64,000 nt of DNA from Competibacter_A sp037045685 (GTDB lineage: Bacteria > Pseudomonadota > Gammaproteobacteria > Competibacterales > Competibacteraceae), in NCBI GenBank assembly GCA_037045685.1, contig JBAOII010000011.1, positions 369,320-433,319 on the forward strand, in the 5' to 3' direction. Of this stretch, positions 54,626-62,546 are shown piece by piece. The notes under the pieces are model-generated. The model was not told where the DNA came from. It ran no database searches and was given only the letters and a program-made list of their open reading frames with translations. Position 1 is the first letter of the stretch, and the number at the start of each line of letters is the position of its first letter. The translations under genes were made by a program, and so were the position numbers.

Positions 54626-55006
54626 TCAATTTCGGCCGTATTCGCCGCGCCAAGCGTCGTCGTGGCGATCCCACCGCGCTTGCTCGTAGGCGCGATGCAG
54701 CTCGTATTGGTCGTGCCGGATTTCGCGATCCAGGCGATCCAACCGGGCCTGCTCGTATCGCGCCGTGGGCCAATCCCCCACCCGTCGAGCCTGATTGTAG
54801 GCCCATTCCACCCGTCGCCGTTCTGCCCGATCTCGCTCGAGTCGCGCTCGTAGATATTCAATTTTTTTGAAGTCGTGATGATGGCCATGATGCCGTCCTC
54901 CGCTTTGATAGAAGTTCCCATCATCGTAGCGATGAGCGAAAGCGGCCGGCGCTGCCAACAGCGAGCAAAGCAGAGTGGACGCGCAAAACATCAACGTCTT
55001 ATTCAT
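54626..55006 (-). CDS. Small exported coiled-coil protein, His-rich N-terminus
   Basis: A 126-residue secreted protein: signal peptide (NKTLMFCASTLLCSLLAAPAAFA), a His/Gly-rich stretch (HRYDDG..GGRHHGHHHD) and then a highly charged Arg/Glu/Asp helix (KKIEYLRARLERDRAERRRVEWAYNQAR). No family is recognised; the His cluster could bind metal. A promoter about 80 bases upstream has the same direct-repeat architecture as the two-component operon's promoters, so it may be a target of that response regulator. Confidence 0.78.
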   Translation of the reverse strand: MNKTLMFCASTLLCSLLAAPAAFAHRYDDGNFYQSGGRHHGHHHDFKKIEYLRARLERDRAERRRVEWAYNQARRVGDWPTARYEQARLDRLDREIRHDQYELHRAYEQARWDRHDDAWRGEYGRN

Positions 55007-55045
55007 AGAAAAACCCTCGCAATCTTCCTGTTGTGGAATCGACGT

Positions 55046-55067
55046 TCAATGCCTGAACGGGCATTGA
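55046..55067. repeat. Perfect inverted repeat in the 5' leader of the small secreted gene
   Basis: TCAATGCC (55046-55053) and GGCATTGA (55060-55067) form an 8-bp stem with a 6-base loop. It lies between the proposed -10 box (55085-55090) and the start at 55006, so it would fold in the mRNA leader. Confidence 0.6.
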
Positions 55068-55084
55068 TTGCCGTCTTGAACACA

Positions 55085-55118
55085 TTTCTACGATAGCTTC
55101 GCTGAAAGATTCCTGAAC
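55085..55118 (-). promoter_or_regulatory. OmpR-type direct repeat and promoter, copy 3
   Basis: On the minus strand GTTCAG (55118-55113), five bases, TTTCAG (55107-55102), eleven bases, then TAGAAA (55090-55085). The 11-bp period and the 11-base gap to a TAG-type -10 element equal those of the two sites at 60077-60110 and 60159-60192. It points to the small secreted protein gene starting at 55006. Confidence 0.6.
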
Positions 55119-55634
55119 GGATATTCTTTGCGTCAACCGCGCGCTGATCGACCGATGCGCGACTTGCCTGACACCGCCGAGCAGCCAGTGGCTGTGTCAG
55201 GTGATATTGACAATATCGGTGATAGGTCAATTTGGCCGGGCCATTTTGAAACGAATCGCTATTGCCCGATGAGTTTGTAAATTATTTGTATGATCTGCGA
55301 TCAACACCAGTAGGCTGCGACAAAAGTGGCGGATCGTATTAACACTTAAATTTTTTATATTTATCAGTTACTTGATTGTGTTCTATGCGGTTATCTGTCG
55401 CCTTTTGTCGCATCGGATTGCCCGAAAAACGGGTGGAATAATTGACAGGTATTTGATAGAAAAGCGAATAATTCAGTTGGGTGATCGTGGCACGCTCTCT
55501 GCCATGAGAGACGACAAGAAACGCGCTTCGCGAGGAAAGAACCGCAGCCTTGTCGGTTTCGCTCGGCGCAATTGTTTGATGCCTTTGAAAATTTGCACCG
55601 GGTATCGCGACCGCGTGCGATTGGAGTACCGCAA
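55119..55634. other. Intergenic stretch of about 515 bases with inverted repeats
   Basis: No gene is supported here. It is AT-richer than the surroundings. It holds CCTGACAC (55167-55174) opposite GTGTCAGG (55194-55201), GATATT/AATATC around GAC (55203-55217), and an 11-bp inverted pair at 55316-55326 and 55402-55412. The right part presumably contains the promoter of the gene at 55635; short frames in it show no recognisable product. Confidence 0.5.
55316..55412. repeat. 97-bp segment bounded by 11-bp inverted repeats
   Basis: TGCGACAAAAG (55316-55326) and CTTTTGTCGCA (55402-55412) are perfect inverted copies 75 bases apart, enclosing AT-rich sequence. This could be a miniature inverted-repeat element or an RNA stem; no clear flanking target duplication is seen. 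Confidence 0.5.
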
Positions 55635-56438
55635 ATGCCCAAGAGTGAAGAGAATATCGCCACACGAACCCGATCCCGGACGCCCGCGCCGCCCAAGCCC
55701 GCCAGCCCGATCGGCAAACATGCCACCGGTGGCGCGGCCAATCCCTCAAAAATCAAGCTCTCTGATACGGAGAAAATCGCCCTGAAAAAAGTGAAAGATG
55801 CGAGGGACTTTAACGCCGAACCCTCGCTCACTCTGGACGGCACGAGAATCTGCCATATAAACACAGGTAGAATGGCTGACCGTAGCACGCACGAGGTTTA
55901 TAATTACGCATATTTGATTAACCGCTATATAGAAAAACAGAGAGGAAAAAAAGTAAAAATTAAATCCACCAACAAAAAGCGCGAAGGTCAAGCCTTGTTT
56001 TGCGGAGCCGTGCGCAAGGATAACAGCGATTTGTTCGACAAGCTCAATCGGGGAAAAACCGCCAAACAAGGGATGTTTTCAGTCGTGGGTCATGTGCCGG
56101 ATGAATGCATTTATGTTTCCAAGAACGGAGAGTCGTTCAATCAGAACACGTATTCCAGCGCCAAGGGCATCGGCCAAGCGCCGGGGTGGATGCCGATGAC
56201 CGGCCAAGCGAACGGTTTGGTCGCCAAGATCGGCAACCAAACCGAACAATCATCCGGACAGCAGGATGGTCCCTACCTGTCGAAAATCCTGGTGGATGGT
56301 ATGGAGCCAACCTGCCTGATACCGATTCCCGTGCTGACGGAGGCATTGGGGTATAACCCGTTTCCCGATCAGAGCCAAGGCGGCGAGGATGGAGGCGCAA
56401 ATCTGAGCGGTTCGGAGGGGAAAAAAGAGGTGAATTGA
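55635..56438 (+). CDS. Hypothetical protein, no recognised family
   Basis: The ATG at 55635, eight bases after GGAG, gives 267 residues. The first 50 residues are Arg/Pro/Thr-rich and probably disordered. A basic helical middle follows (VYNYAYLINRYIEKQRGKKVKIKSTNKKREG), then a Gly/Ser-rich region with many Lys and Asn, and an acidic tail. There is no signal peptide or membrane helix. Base composition of the middle is lower in GC than neighbouring genes, which suggests acquisition. An in-frame start at 55572 has poorer context. I cannot assign a function. Confidence 0.65.
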   Translation: MPKSEENIATRTRSRTPAPPKPASPIGKHATGGAANPSKIKLSDTEKIALKKVKDARDFNAEPSLTLDGTRICHINTGRMADRSTHEVYNYAYLINRYIEKQRGKKVKIKSTNKKREGQALFCGAVRKDNSDLFDKLNRGKTAKQGMFSVVGHVPDECIYVSKNGESFNQNTYSSAKGIGQAPGWMPMTGQANGLVAKIGNQTEQSSGQQDGPYLSKILVDGMEPTCLIPIPVLTEALGYNPFPDQSQGGEDGGANLSGSEGKKEVN

Positions 56439-56464
56439 ACGCGCGTTCTCGCCGGCGCTGCCGA

Positions 56465-57415
56465 TCAGCGCTTGGCCGGAATCGCGGGCAGCAGCGCCAA
56501 TACCGGATCGTGATCGCTCGCCGGTTCCGGTTTGCCGGGAGTGGCGTCGCTGTTGACGTGCGGGATGCGCGCCGTCGCTCCGGGCCGCAGCGCCGGACTG
56601 ATCAAAATGTGATCCAGAGCTTGCGGTTGGCCGCCGTGCCGCCGGGTGTAGCCTTGCCCGCGCGGTTGATCTTCCAGCAAATTGTGCAACCGCTCGCCCT
56701 TGAGCAGCTTGAGCGTCTTGGAGCCCGGCACATCGTTCAGATCGCCCAGCACCACGATGGCCGCCTGGGGGTCGCACGCCAGCAGATCGGCGGCGAAATC
56801 GTGGACGATCTCGGCTTGGGCGTGGCGCTGCTTCTTGGCGTAATCCTCCTCCCGGCGATTGATCGAGCGCATCGATTTGAAGTGGCAGACGATCACGAAC
56901 AGCCGCCGCCCGTCCACCTCGAATTCCGCCGCCAACGCCTTCCGGCTGGGCGCCCAGTGATGGCGGCTGTCGCCCGCGAAAGCGGGATGCGCGGGCGCGA
57001 TGCGGCCGGGGTTGAACGTCAGATGGGGGCCGTCGCCGCTGAAGTGGATGCCGGCGCTGTCCTCCGGTCCCGCGTTGCCCCGACCGGAAAAAGTCACCCG
57101 ACCCGGATCGAACAGCAGCCCGACCCGGATGTTGGCGCCGGCCATGCCGCCGTCCCGGTCGGCCAGCGGGGGAATTTCCCGGTAGGCGTAGATCGGGCCG
57201 CCCGCGCCCGCGATGGCAGCGATCAGGGCGCGATAGGAGGCGTCGGCCGGCACCGGCTCGTTCGGCGGTGCCGCACCGTCCGCCGCGATTTCCTGCAAGG
57301 CCACAATGGCCGGTCCCTCCAAGTGCTTGGCGATGATGGCGCCGAGGCGTTCGAGGCGCGCCGGCGGGGCATCCGCGCCCAGGTTGCAGAGATTGAAGGT
57401 GGCGATGGTCAACAT
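56465..57415 (-). CDS. Endonuclease/exonuclease/phosphatase-family protein
   Basis: EEP-fold hydrolase of 316 residues from the ATG at 57415 (an ATG at 57424 adds three residues). Active-site blocks are LTIATFNLCNLG, IVALQEIAADG (metal-binding Glu), FVIVCHFKS, VVLGDLNDVPGS (Asp-Asn) and the C-terminal SDHDPVLALL (Asp-His). No signal peptide is seen. Substrate may be DNA, a phospholipid or a phosphoester. It stands alone between the orphan gene and the sensor kinase. Confidence 0.9.
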   Translation of the reverse strand: MLTIATFNLCNLGADAPPARLERLGAIIAKHLEGPAIVALQEIAADGAAPPNEPVPADASYRALIAAIAGAGGPIYAYREIPPLADRDGGMAGANIRVGLLFDPGRVTFSGRGNAGPEDSAGIHFSGDGPHLTFNPGRIAPAHPAFAGDSRHHWAPSRKALAAEFEVDGRRLFVIVCHFKSMRSINRREEDYAKKQRHAQAEIVHDFAADLLACDPQAAIVVLGDLNDVPGSKTLKLLKGERLHNLLEDQPRGQGYTRRHGGQPQALDHILISPALRPGATARIPHVNSDATPGKPEPASDHDPVLALLPAIPAKR

Positions 57416-57507
57416 GGCGGTCACTCGTGACGATTTGGGCCAAGGTTACCGCGAAACCGCCCGTGCCGCCCGCGCGCCGCGATGGAGCGCGTTCGGGAGC
57501 GCCGGAT

Positions 57508-58881
57508 TCAGCCGCCGTTGGCCTGAAACCGCAGCCGCGCCCGGAACAGCGCGCCGCCGAGCAGGCCGCGCCCGATGTCCAGCCGGCCGTAATAGACTTC
57601 TTCCACCAAATCCCGCACCACCGCCAGTCCGATACCTTGGCCGGCGACGGTGGGATCGGCCCGCTGGCCCCGGCCGAGCAGCAGCGGCGCCTGTTCGGCC
57701 GGGATACCGGGCCCGTCGTCCTCGACCTCCACCACCAGTTCGGTTCGGCCGTCGCGATCGGCGGGATAGGCGCGCATCACCACCTGCCGCCGGCACCACT
57801 TGCAGGCGTTGTCGGCCAAGTTGCCGAGAATTTCCAGCAAATCGCCTTCGTCGCCGTAAAACATCGTGGTCGCCGCCACTTCACAGCTGAGCCGGGGCGC
57901 GCGGCTGGCGTAAACCTTGGCCAGCGAATCCTGGATCTTGCGGGCGATGGGCGCGACCGGCAGCGGCGCGCTGAGCGCGATGCGGCCCGAGGCGGCGGCG
58001 CGCTGCAACTGATAGTCCACCGTGCGGTTCATCCGCTCCAGTTGCTCGCCCAGCGTTTGCCGCAGCTCCTCGGTGGGCGGGCTGTTTTCCAGGGCGCCCC
58101 GCAAGACCGCCAACGGCGTTTTCAGGCTGTGCGCCAAGTCGGCCAGGGCGTTGCGATAGCGTTCCAGATGGGCGCGACTCTGCCGGAGCAGGGCGTTCAG
58201 GTTTCCGGTCAGGGGGAGCAGCTCCTCGGGGTAGTCGCCGCCGAGTTCGGCCCGCTGCCCGGTTTCGACATCCTTGACTTCGGTGGCGACCCGGCGCAGC
58301 GGTTTCAGGCTCCAGCCCAGGATCAAGCCCTGTACCGCCAGCAGCACGCCGGTGGCGGCCATCAGCCAGCCCCACAGTCCTTGGCGGAAACTCCACAGTT
58401 GATCGAGAAACTCCCACTGGGTTTCGGCCACCCGAAAGGTGTAGATCTGGTATTGGTTGGGGCTGGTTTCCCAGTTGACGGTGAAGGCCATCACGAACAG
58501 CGGGGTATCGTCGGAGGACTCCAACAGCGCGAACTGGGTTTCGCCCGCGTTGCGAACCGCCGGAAAAAACGGGAGCGCCAGACCCAGCAGCGACGGCGAA
58601 CGCCACACCAAGTTGCCCTGGCTGTCCATCACGTCCGCGTACAAGCCGGAATCCGGCGTGGAAAAGCGCGCCTCGGGAAGGGTCTGGGGCAGGGCCAGCC
58701 GGTTGAAGGAATCCAGGTCGGCCGCGCCCAGCAGCATGTAGACCTGGGCCTGCAAGCGGGTTTGCACCGAGGCCAGGGCGCTGTCGCGAAACGCGCCGTC
58801 CAGGGTCAGGCCGGTCAAGCCGAGAAAAGCGGCCAGCACCACGCTGGCGGCGACGAGCAGCCGGCCCCGGAGCGAGCGCAT
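57508..58881 (-). CDS. PhoQ-like sensor histidine kinase
   Basis: A 457-residue two-helix membrane sensor: TM1 about 8-25, a periplasmic domain of about 140 residues (LNRLALPQTLPEARFSTPDSGLYADVMD) and TM2 about 168-190. The phosphoacceptor is in DLAHSLKTPLAVLRGALE (H251), the PhoQ-type H box. The ATPase has LGNLADNACKWCR, EVEDDGPGIPAEQ and GQGIGLAVVRDLVEE. It is seven bases downstream of its response regulator. The periplasmic domain is not an obvious PhoQ acidic-patch match, so the stimulus may differ. Confidence 0.95.
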   Translation of the reverse strand: MRSLRGRLLVAASVVLAAFLGLTGLTLDGAFRDSALASVQTRLQAQVYMLLGAADLDSFNRLALPQTLPEARFSTPDSGLYADVMDSQGNLVWRSPSLLGLALPFFPAVRNAGETQFALLESSDDTPLFVMAFTVNWETSPNQYQIYTFRVAETQWEFLDQLWSFRQGLWGWLMAATGVLLAVQGLILGWSLKPLRRVATEVKDVETGQRAELGGDYPEELLPLTGNLNALLRQSRAHLERYRNALADLAHSLKTPLAVLRGALENSPPTEELRQTLGEQLERMNRTVDYQLQRAAASGRIALSAPLPVAPIARKIQDSLAKVYASRAPRLSCEVAATTMFYGDEGDLLEILGNLADNACKWCRRQVVMRAYPADRDGRTELVVEVEDDGPGIPAEQAPLLLGRGQRADPTVAGQGIGLAVVRDLVEEVYYGRLDIGRGLLGGALFRARLRFQANGG

Positions 58882-58888
58882 CGGCGGA

Positions 58889-59572
58889 TTAGCCGGCGGA
58901 GCGTTCCAGCCGGAACCGGTAGCCCCGGCCGCGCAGGGTTTCGATGGGGTTGAGGTCGCGGTCGGGGTCCAGCTTGCGGCGCAGGCGGCCGACCAGCACT
59001 TCCAGCACGTTGCTGTCGCGGTCCTCGTCTTCCTGGTAGAGATGCTCGGTCAGCTCGGTTTTGGAAATCACCGTACCGGCGTGCAGCATCAGGTATTCCA
59101 GCAGCTTGTACTCGTAAGCGGTCAGATCGACCGGCTGGCCGAGCAGGGTGACCTGCTGCGCGCCGGTGTCCAGGGCGATGGGGCCGCAGGCCAGCACCGC
59201 CTGGGTCCAGCCGCCGGTGCGGCGGATCAAGGCCCGCAGCCGCGCCAGCAGCTCTTCCATGTAAAACGGCTTGACCAGATAATCGTCGGCGCCGGCTTCC
59301 AGCCCCTCGACCTTGTCCTGCCAGCGACCGCGAGCGGTGAGAATCAGGATCGGGAAGCGCCGTCCCGCCGCCCGCCAGCGGCGGATGACCTCGATGCCCG
59401 GCAGGTCCGGCAGGCCGAGATCCACCACCGCCGCGTCCAGCGGATACTCTTGGCCGAGATACAGGCCGTTGCGACCGTCGGCGGCGGTGTCCACCGCGTA
59501 ACCCTGCTCCCGCAATTGGGCGGCCACCCGCTCCAGCAGGGGGGCTTCGTCTTCGATGATCAGGATGCGCAT
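58889..59572 (-). CDS. OmpR/PhoP-family response regulator
   Basis: A 227-residue regulator with an N-terminal receiver (MRILIIEDEAPLLERV, phospho-acceptor D51 in AVVDLGLPD, Lys in DDYLVKPF) and a C-terminal winged helix (LTAYEYKLLEYLMLHAGTVISKTELTEHLYQED..SNVLEVLVGRLRRKLD, TLRGRGYRF). Regulators of this class bind hexamer direct repeats with an 11-bp period. Three such sites with identical layout lie in this window, two in its own divergent promoter region, so autoregulation is likely (inference). Confidence 0.97.
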   Translation of the reverse strand: MRILIIEDEAPLLERVAAQLREQGYAVDTAADGRNGLYLGQEYPLDAAVVDLGLPDLPGIEVIRRWRAAGRRFPILILTARGRWQDKVEGLEAGADDYLVKPFYMEELLARLRALIRRTGGWTQAVLACGPIALDTGAQQVTLLGQPVDLTAYEYKLLEYLMLHAGTVISKTELTEHLYQEDEDRDSNVLEVLVGRLRRKLDPDRDLNPIETLRGRGYRFRLERSAG

Positions 59573-59605
59573 ATTTATGGGTCGTTCCGGTGAGGGTCGG
59601 TCCGC

Positions 59606-60031
59606 TCAATCCCGCATTCGGCCGCTGCCGGGATCGTAGTGAAAATTGCGCACCCGCCCGTCCGGTTGCAGGATGCGGACTCGGTAGCCCGGCTGGCCGT
59701 CGCGATCCGCGCCCTGGACGCCCAGCACCCGGCCTCCGGTGGCCTCCCGCGCGGCGTTGGCGGCCCGGTCCGGGTCGTCGAACTGGCGCGGTGGCGGGCG
59801 GTAGTCCCGGCCGCGCGGTGGCGGTTCGCCGGACGGCGGTCCGTAGTCCCGGCCGCGCGGCGGCGGTCCGCCGAACTGCTGGCGATACTCTCCGCCGCGC
59901 GGCGGTGGTTCGCCGTAAGCGCCGCCGCCGCGATTGCGCCAAAACCCTTGCGCCTGCACGCCCCCGGCAAGCAGCAGACCTGCGAGCGCCGTCAGCGCCA
60001 AGCGTCGTGATCGCTGAAACCTGTCGGACAT
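59606..60031 (-). CDS. Exported PepSY-like protein with PPPRG repeats
   Basis: A 141-residue secreted protein: signal peptide (LALTALAGLLLAGGVQAQG), a middle region of tandem PPPRG(R)DY-like repeats, and a C-terminal PepSY-like domain (ANAAREATGGRVLGVQGADRDGQPGYRVRILQPDGRVRNFHYD). It is the first gene of the operon with the response regulator (33 bases) and sensor kinase. Small PepSY proteins encoded with PhoPQ-type systems are thought to modulate sensing in the periplasm (family knowledge). Confidence 0.85.
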   Translation of the reverse strand: MSDRFQRSRRLALTALAGLLLAGGVQAQGFWRNRGGGAYGEPPPRGGEYRQQFGGPPPRGRDYGPPSGEPPPRGRDYRPPPRQFDDPDRAANAAREATGGRVLGVQGADRDGQPGYRVRILQPDGRVRNFHYDPGSGRMRD

Positions 60032-60076
60032 GGTAGGGAGCTTCCAAGTGAAATGGACGAATTGAATTAGCTTACA

Positions 60077-60110
60077 GCCTAACGGGTTAAGAATGAATCA
60101 GGACTGAATC
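60077..60110 (-). promoter_or_regulatory. OmpR-type direct repeat and promoter, copy 1 (two-component operon)
   Basis: On the minus strand ATTCAG (60110-60105), five bases, ATTCAT (60099-60094), eleven bases, TAGGCT (60082-60077). It reads toward the PepSY/regulator/kinase operon starting at 60031. The arrangement resembles PhoP boxes overlapping the -35 position. Confidence 0.65.
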
Positions 60111-60158
60111 ATGGGCGGGTTTCGCCCCGGGAAAACGGGCCGCGCGAGCCCGACCGGC

Positions 60159-60192
60159 ATTCAGTATGGATTCAGCTAGCCGTCCATAGGCT
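60159..60192 (+). promoter_or_regulatory. OmpR-type direct repeat and promoter, copy 2 (divergent gene)
   Basis: On the plus strand ATTCAG (60159-60164), five bases, ATTCAG (60170-60175), eleven bases, TAGGCT (60187-60192). It reads toward the gene starting at 60259. Half-sites, spacing and the TAGGCT element are the same as in copy 1 on the other strand. Confidence 0.68.
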
Positions 60193-60258
60193 GAAGCGCG
60201 AAAACGAGCGATGTGGAAATCGAACGCGGCGGCAAACAATCGACGGGGAGCAGGTTCC

Positions 60259-61089
60259 ATGAAGAGATGGCAAGCGGTGTTGGCAGCGTTATTGGCCGTA
60301 CTGAGTCCGGCCGCCGTCTGGGCGGAGCGGTCGGGGGTGGGCGACGTGGAGGTGGAGGTCATCGGCCACGGTGGCCGGTCGCTTCCCGAGTACCCGCTGC
60401 GGCGGGAGGATCGGCCCGGGATTTACAAGGCGTATCTGGAGGCCAAGCGCGGCCAGAACTATTCCATCCGGATTCGCAATCGCAGCAACCAGCGCGTGGG
60501 CGTGGTGGTCGCGGTGGACGGTCGCAACATCATTTCCGGCGCCCGCTCCGAACTGCGTTCGGACGAACGGATGTACGTGCTCGGACCCTATCAGCAGGAA
60601 ACCTACGAGGGCTGGCGCACCGGCAAAAACCGGGTCAACCGCTTTTATTTCACCGATGCCGGCGATTCCTACTCCGGCGCCTGGGGCGATTACTCCGCGA
60701 TGGGCGTGATCGCGGTGGCGGCGTTTCGGGAGAATGCGCCCTATGAGCCCTGGGGCCAGGGCGGCAGCGGTTACAACAACCAGCGCGGCTTGCGGCCTCC
60801 GACGGAAGCCGCACCGTCCGCCGAAGCCTCGCGAAAATCCGAGCCGGGCACCGGCTACGGCGAGAGCGAGTGGTCGCCATCGAAACGGGTGGAGTTCGAT
60901 CCCGAGCGGCGGCCGTTCGTCCAATTCTTCCTGAAGTATGCTTGGCGCGAAACGCTGTGCCGTCAGGGCGTGATCGATTGCGACGGCGGGGTCCGGCCGC
61001 CCCGCAACCGGCTCTGGGACGAGGAGAATGACCGGTTCGCGCCGCCGCCGCCTCGTCCCGAGCGTTACGATGGCGAAGATTGGCGGTGA
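60259..61089 (+). CDS. Conserved exported protein of unknown function
   Basis: The ATG at 60259 gives 276 residues with a signal peptide (KRWQAVLAALLAVLSPAAVWAE). The central region is YSIRIRNRSNQRVGVVVAVDGRNIISG..DERMYVLGPYQQETYEGWRTGKNRVNRFYFTDAGDSYSGAWGD, a pattern I associate with a conserved unnamed proteobacterial family. A Pro/Arg-rich C-terminus contains a CRQGVIDC cysteine pair. No enzyme motif is evident. It is divergent from the PepSY/two-component operon and shares its promoter architecture, so it is a probable target of that system. A terminator follows. Confidence 0.85.
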   Translation: MKRWQAVLAALLAVLSPAAVWAERSGVGDVEVEVIGHGGRSLPEYPLRREDRPGIYKAYLEAKRGQNYSIRIRNRSNQRVGVVVAVDGRNIISGARSELRSDERMYVLGPYQQETYEGWRTGKNRVNRFYFTDAGDSYSGAWGDYSAMGVIAVAAFRENAPYEPWGQGGSGYNNQRGLRPPTEAAPSAEASRKSEPGTGYGESEWSPSKRVEFDPERRPFVQFFLKYAWRETLCRQGVIDCDGGVRPPRNRLWDEENDRFAPPPPRPERYDGEDWR

Positions 61090-61129
61090 GGGTACGTCGG
61101 CTCACCGACGATAAGGCGTTGACCCGATG

Positions 61130-61162
61130 ATCGCCCCCCGCACCCGAGGGGGCGATTATTTT
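61130..61162 (+). terminator. Intrinsic terminator after the exported protein gene
   Basis: ATCGCCCCC (61130-61138) and GGGGGCGAT (61148-61156) form a perfect 9-bp stem with a 9-base loop, followed by TATTTT. Confidence 0.85.
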
Positions 61163-61262
61163 GGGGTGGCTGGAACCGCGCGCCGGGCTCGACGTTTCCT
61201 CGGTGTCGCCGTACTCTCGCGGTTTCCGTCCGGGTCCCCGGCGCTGTTCGTTGATACAATTC

Positions 61263-62546
61263 ATGGCTAATCTCGACGGTTGGCGCCGGCTGCGCGATGC
61301 CTTGCTGAATCCGCGAATCGATCCGGCAAAGTTGGACGCGACGCTGCGCGAGGCGCGGGCGCGGCAACCGTTGCCGGTGCTGTGGCTGCTGGGCAAGGCG
61401 CAGGCCGGCAAGACCTCCATCATCCGTGCCCTGACCGGCAGCGAGGCCGCCGAGATCGGCAACGGTTTCCAGCCCTGCACCCGCACCGCCCGGTTTTACG
61501 ATTTTCCCACCGAAGCGCCGCTGGTGCGCTTTCTCGACACGCGCGGCTTGGGCGAGGTGGCTTACGATCCTGCCGAGGACATTCGCTATTGCGAGTCTCA
61601 GGCGCATCTGGTGCTGGGGGCGATGAAAGCGGCCGACGTGCGCCAGGACGCCGTGTTCGAGGTGTTGCGCGCGGTGCGTCGCCGCCACCCCGAATGGCCG
61701 GTGCTGATCGCCCAGACCGGCTTGCACGAACTCTATCCGCCCGGCGGCGAGCATCTTTTGCCGTATCCCTACGATCGCGAACCGCTTCCGCCCCAAGTGC
61801 CCAATGACCTCGCGCGCGCACTGCATGAGCAGCGCGGGCGTTTGAGCGAATTGCCGGGATCGGCGCCGGTGCGCTGGACGCCGGTCGATTTGACCTTGCC
61901 GGAGGACGGTTGGACGCCGGCGAACTATGGCCTGGAGGCGTTTTGGGCCGCCGCCGAGGCAGTGTCCGCGCTGCGGTTGCGGGCGATGTTGTGGGGCGAT
62001 GCCGGGGTGCGCGATGCCTACGCTCGCGCCGCGCACCCGCACATCGTCGGCCATGCGGTGGCCGCTGCCGGGATCGGCGCGCTGCCGCTGGTCGATCTGG
62101 TCGGCGTGCCGGCGATGCAGGCCAAGCTGCTGCACGCTCTCGCCACGCTATACGGCCAGATTTGGGATCGACGCTCGGTTTCCGAGTTTCTCGGTTTGCT
62201 GGGCGTGGGGATCGGCGCCGGCTATCTGGCGCGGTTGCTGGGGCGGGAAGTGGTCAAGCTCGTCCCCGGCTGGGGCCAAACGGTCGGCGCGATGTGGGGG
62301 GCGACGGCGAGCGGTGCGACGACCTACGCGCTCGGCAAGGCCGCCGGCCACTATTTCGCCGTCCGGCGCCAAGGCGGTTCCGTCGATTCCGAGGCGCTGC
62401 GCCGGGTTTATGCCGAGGCGCTGGCGACCGGCGCCAATATCTTGAAATCCGCGCCCTCACCCGCAACGCCTCTCTCCTTCACCCCCGGCCCCTCTCCCGA
62501 GGGGAGAGGGGAGAAAAAGGGCGAGGGGAGCGAACGCTCGCCGTGA
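61263..62546 (+). CDS. GTPase with C-terminal DUF697 membrane domain
   Basis: A 427-residue protein from the ATG at 61263. The N-terminal Era-like G domain has a P loop GKAQAGKTS, Walker B/G3 in FLDTRGLGE and a TGLHE segment in place of NKxD. The C-terminal part (about 260-390) is a DUF697 domain: HIVGHAVAAAGIGALPLVDLVGVPAMQAKLL and GRLLGREVVKLVPGWGQ-like hydrophobic helices with Gly-rich turns. The last 30 residues are encoded by a palindromic repeat and look non-native. It overlaps the next GTPase gene by four bases (GTGA). Cellular role unknown; such pairs are linked to membrane or stress functions. Confidence 0.88.
   Translation: MANLDGWRRLRDALLNPRIDPAKLDATLREARARQPLPVLWLLGKAQAGKTSIIRALTGSEAAEIGNGFQPCTRTARFYDFPTEAPLVRFLDTRGLGEVAYDPAEDIRYCESQAHLVLGAMKAADVRQDAVFEVLRAVRRRHPEWPVLIAQTGLHELYPPGGEHLLPYPYDREPLPPQVPNDLARALHEQRGRLSELPGSAPVRWTPVDLTLPEDGWTPANYGLEAFWAAAEAVSALRLRAMLWGDAGVRDAYARAAHPHIVGHAVAAAGIGALPLVDLVGVPAMQAKLLHALATLYGQIWDRRSVSEFLGLLGVGIGAGYLARLLGREVVKLVPGWGQTVGAMWGATASGATTYALGKAAGHYFAVRRQGGSVDSEALRRVYAEALATGANILKSAPSPATPLSFTPGPSPEGRGEKKGEGSERSP
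62489..62511. repeat. Palindromic repeat inside the 3' end of the GTPase gene
   Basis: CCCCTCTCCC (62489-62498) and GGGAGAGGGG (62502-62511) form a perfect 10-bp hairpin with loop GAG. The wider segment (about 62459-62525) has the make-up of a common GC-rich interspersed repeat and encodes the C-terminal TPGPSPEGRGEKKGEG residues of the protein. Confidence 0.8.
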
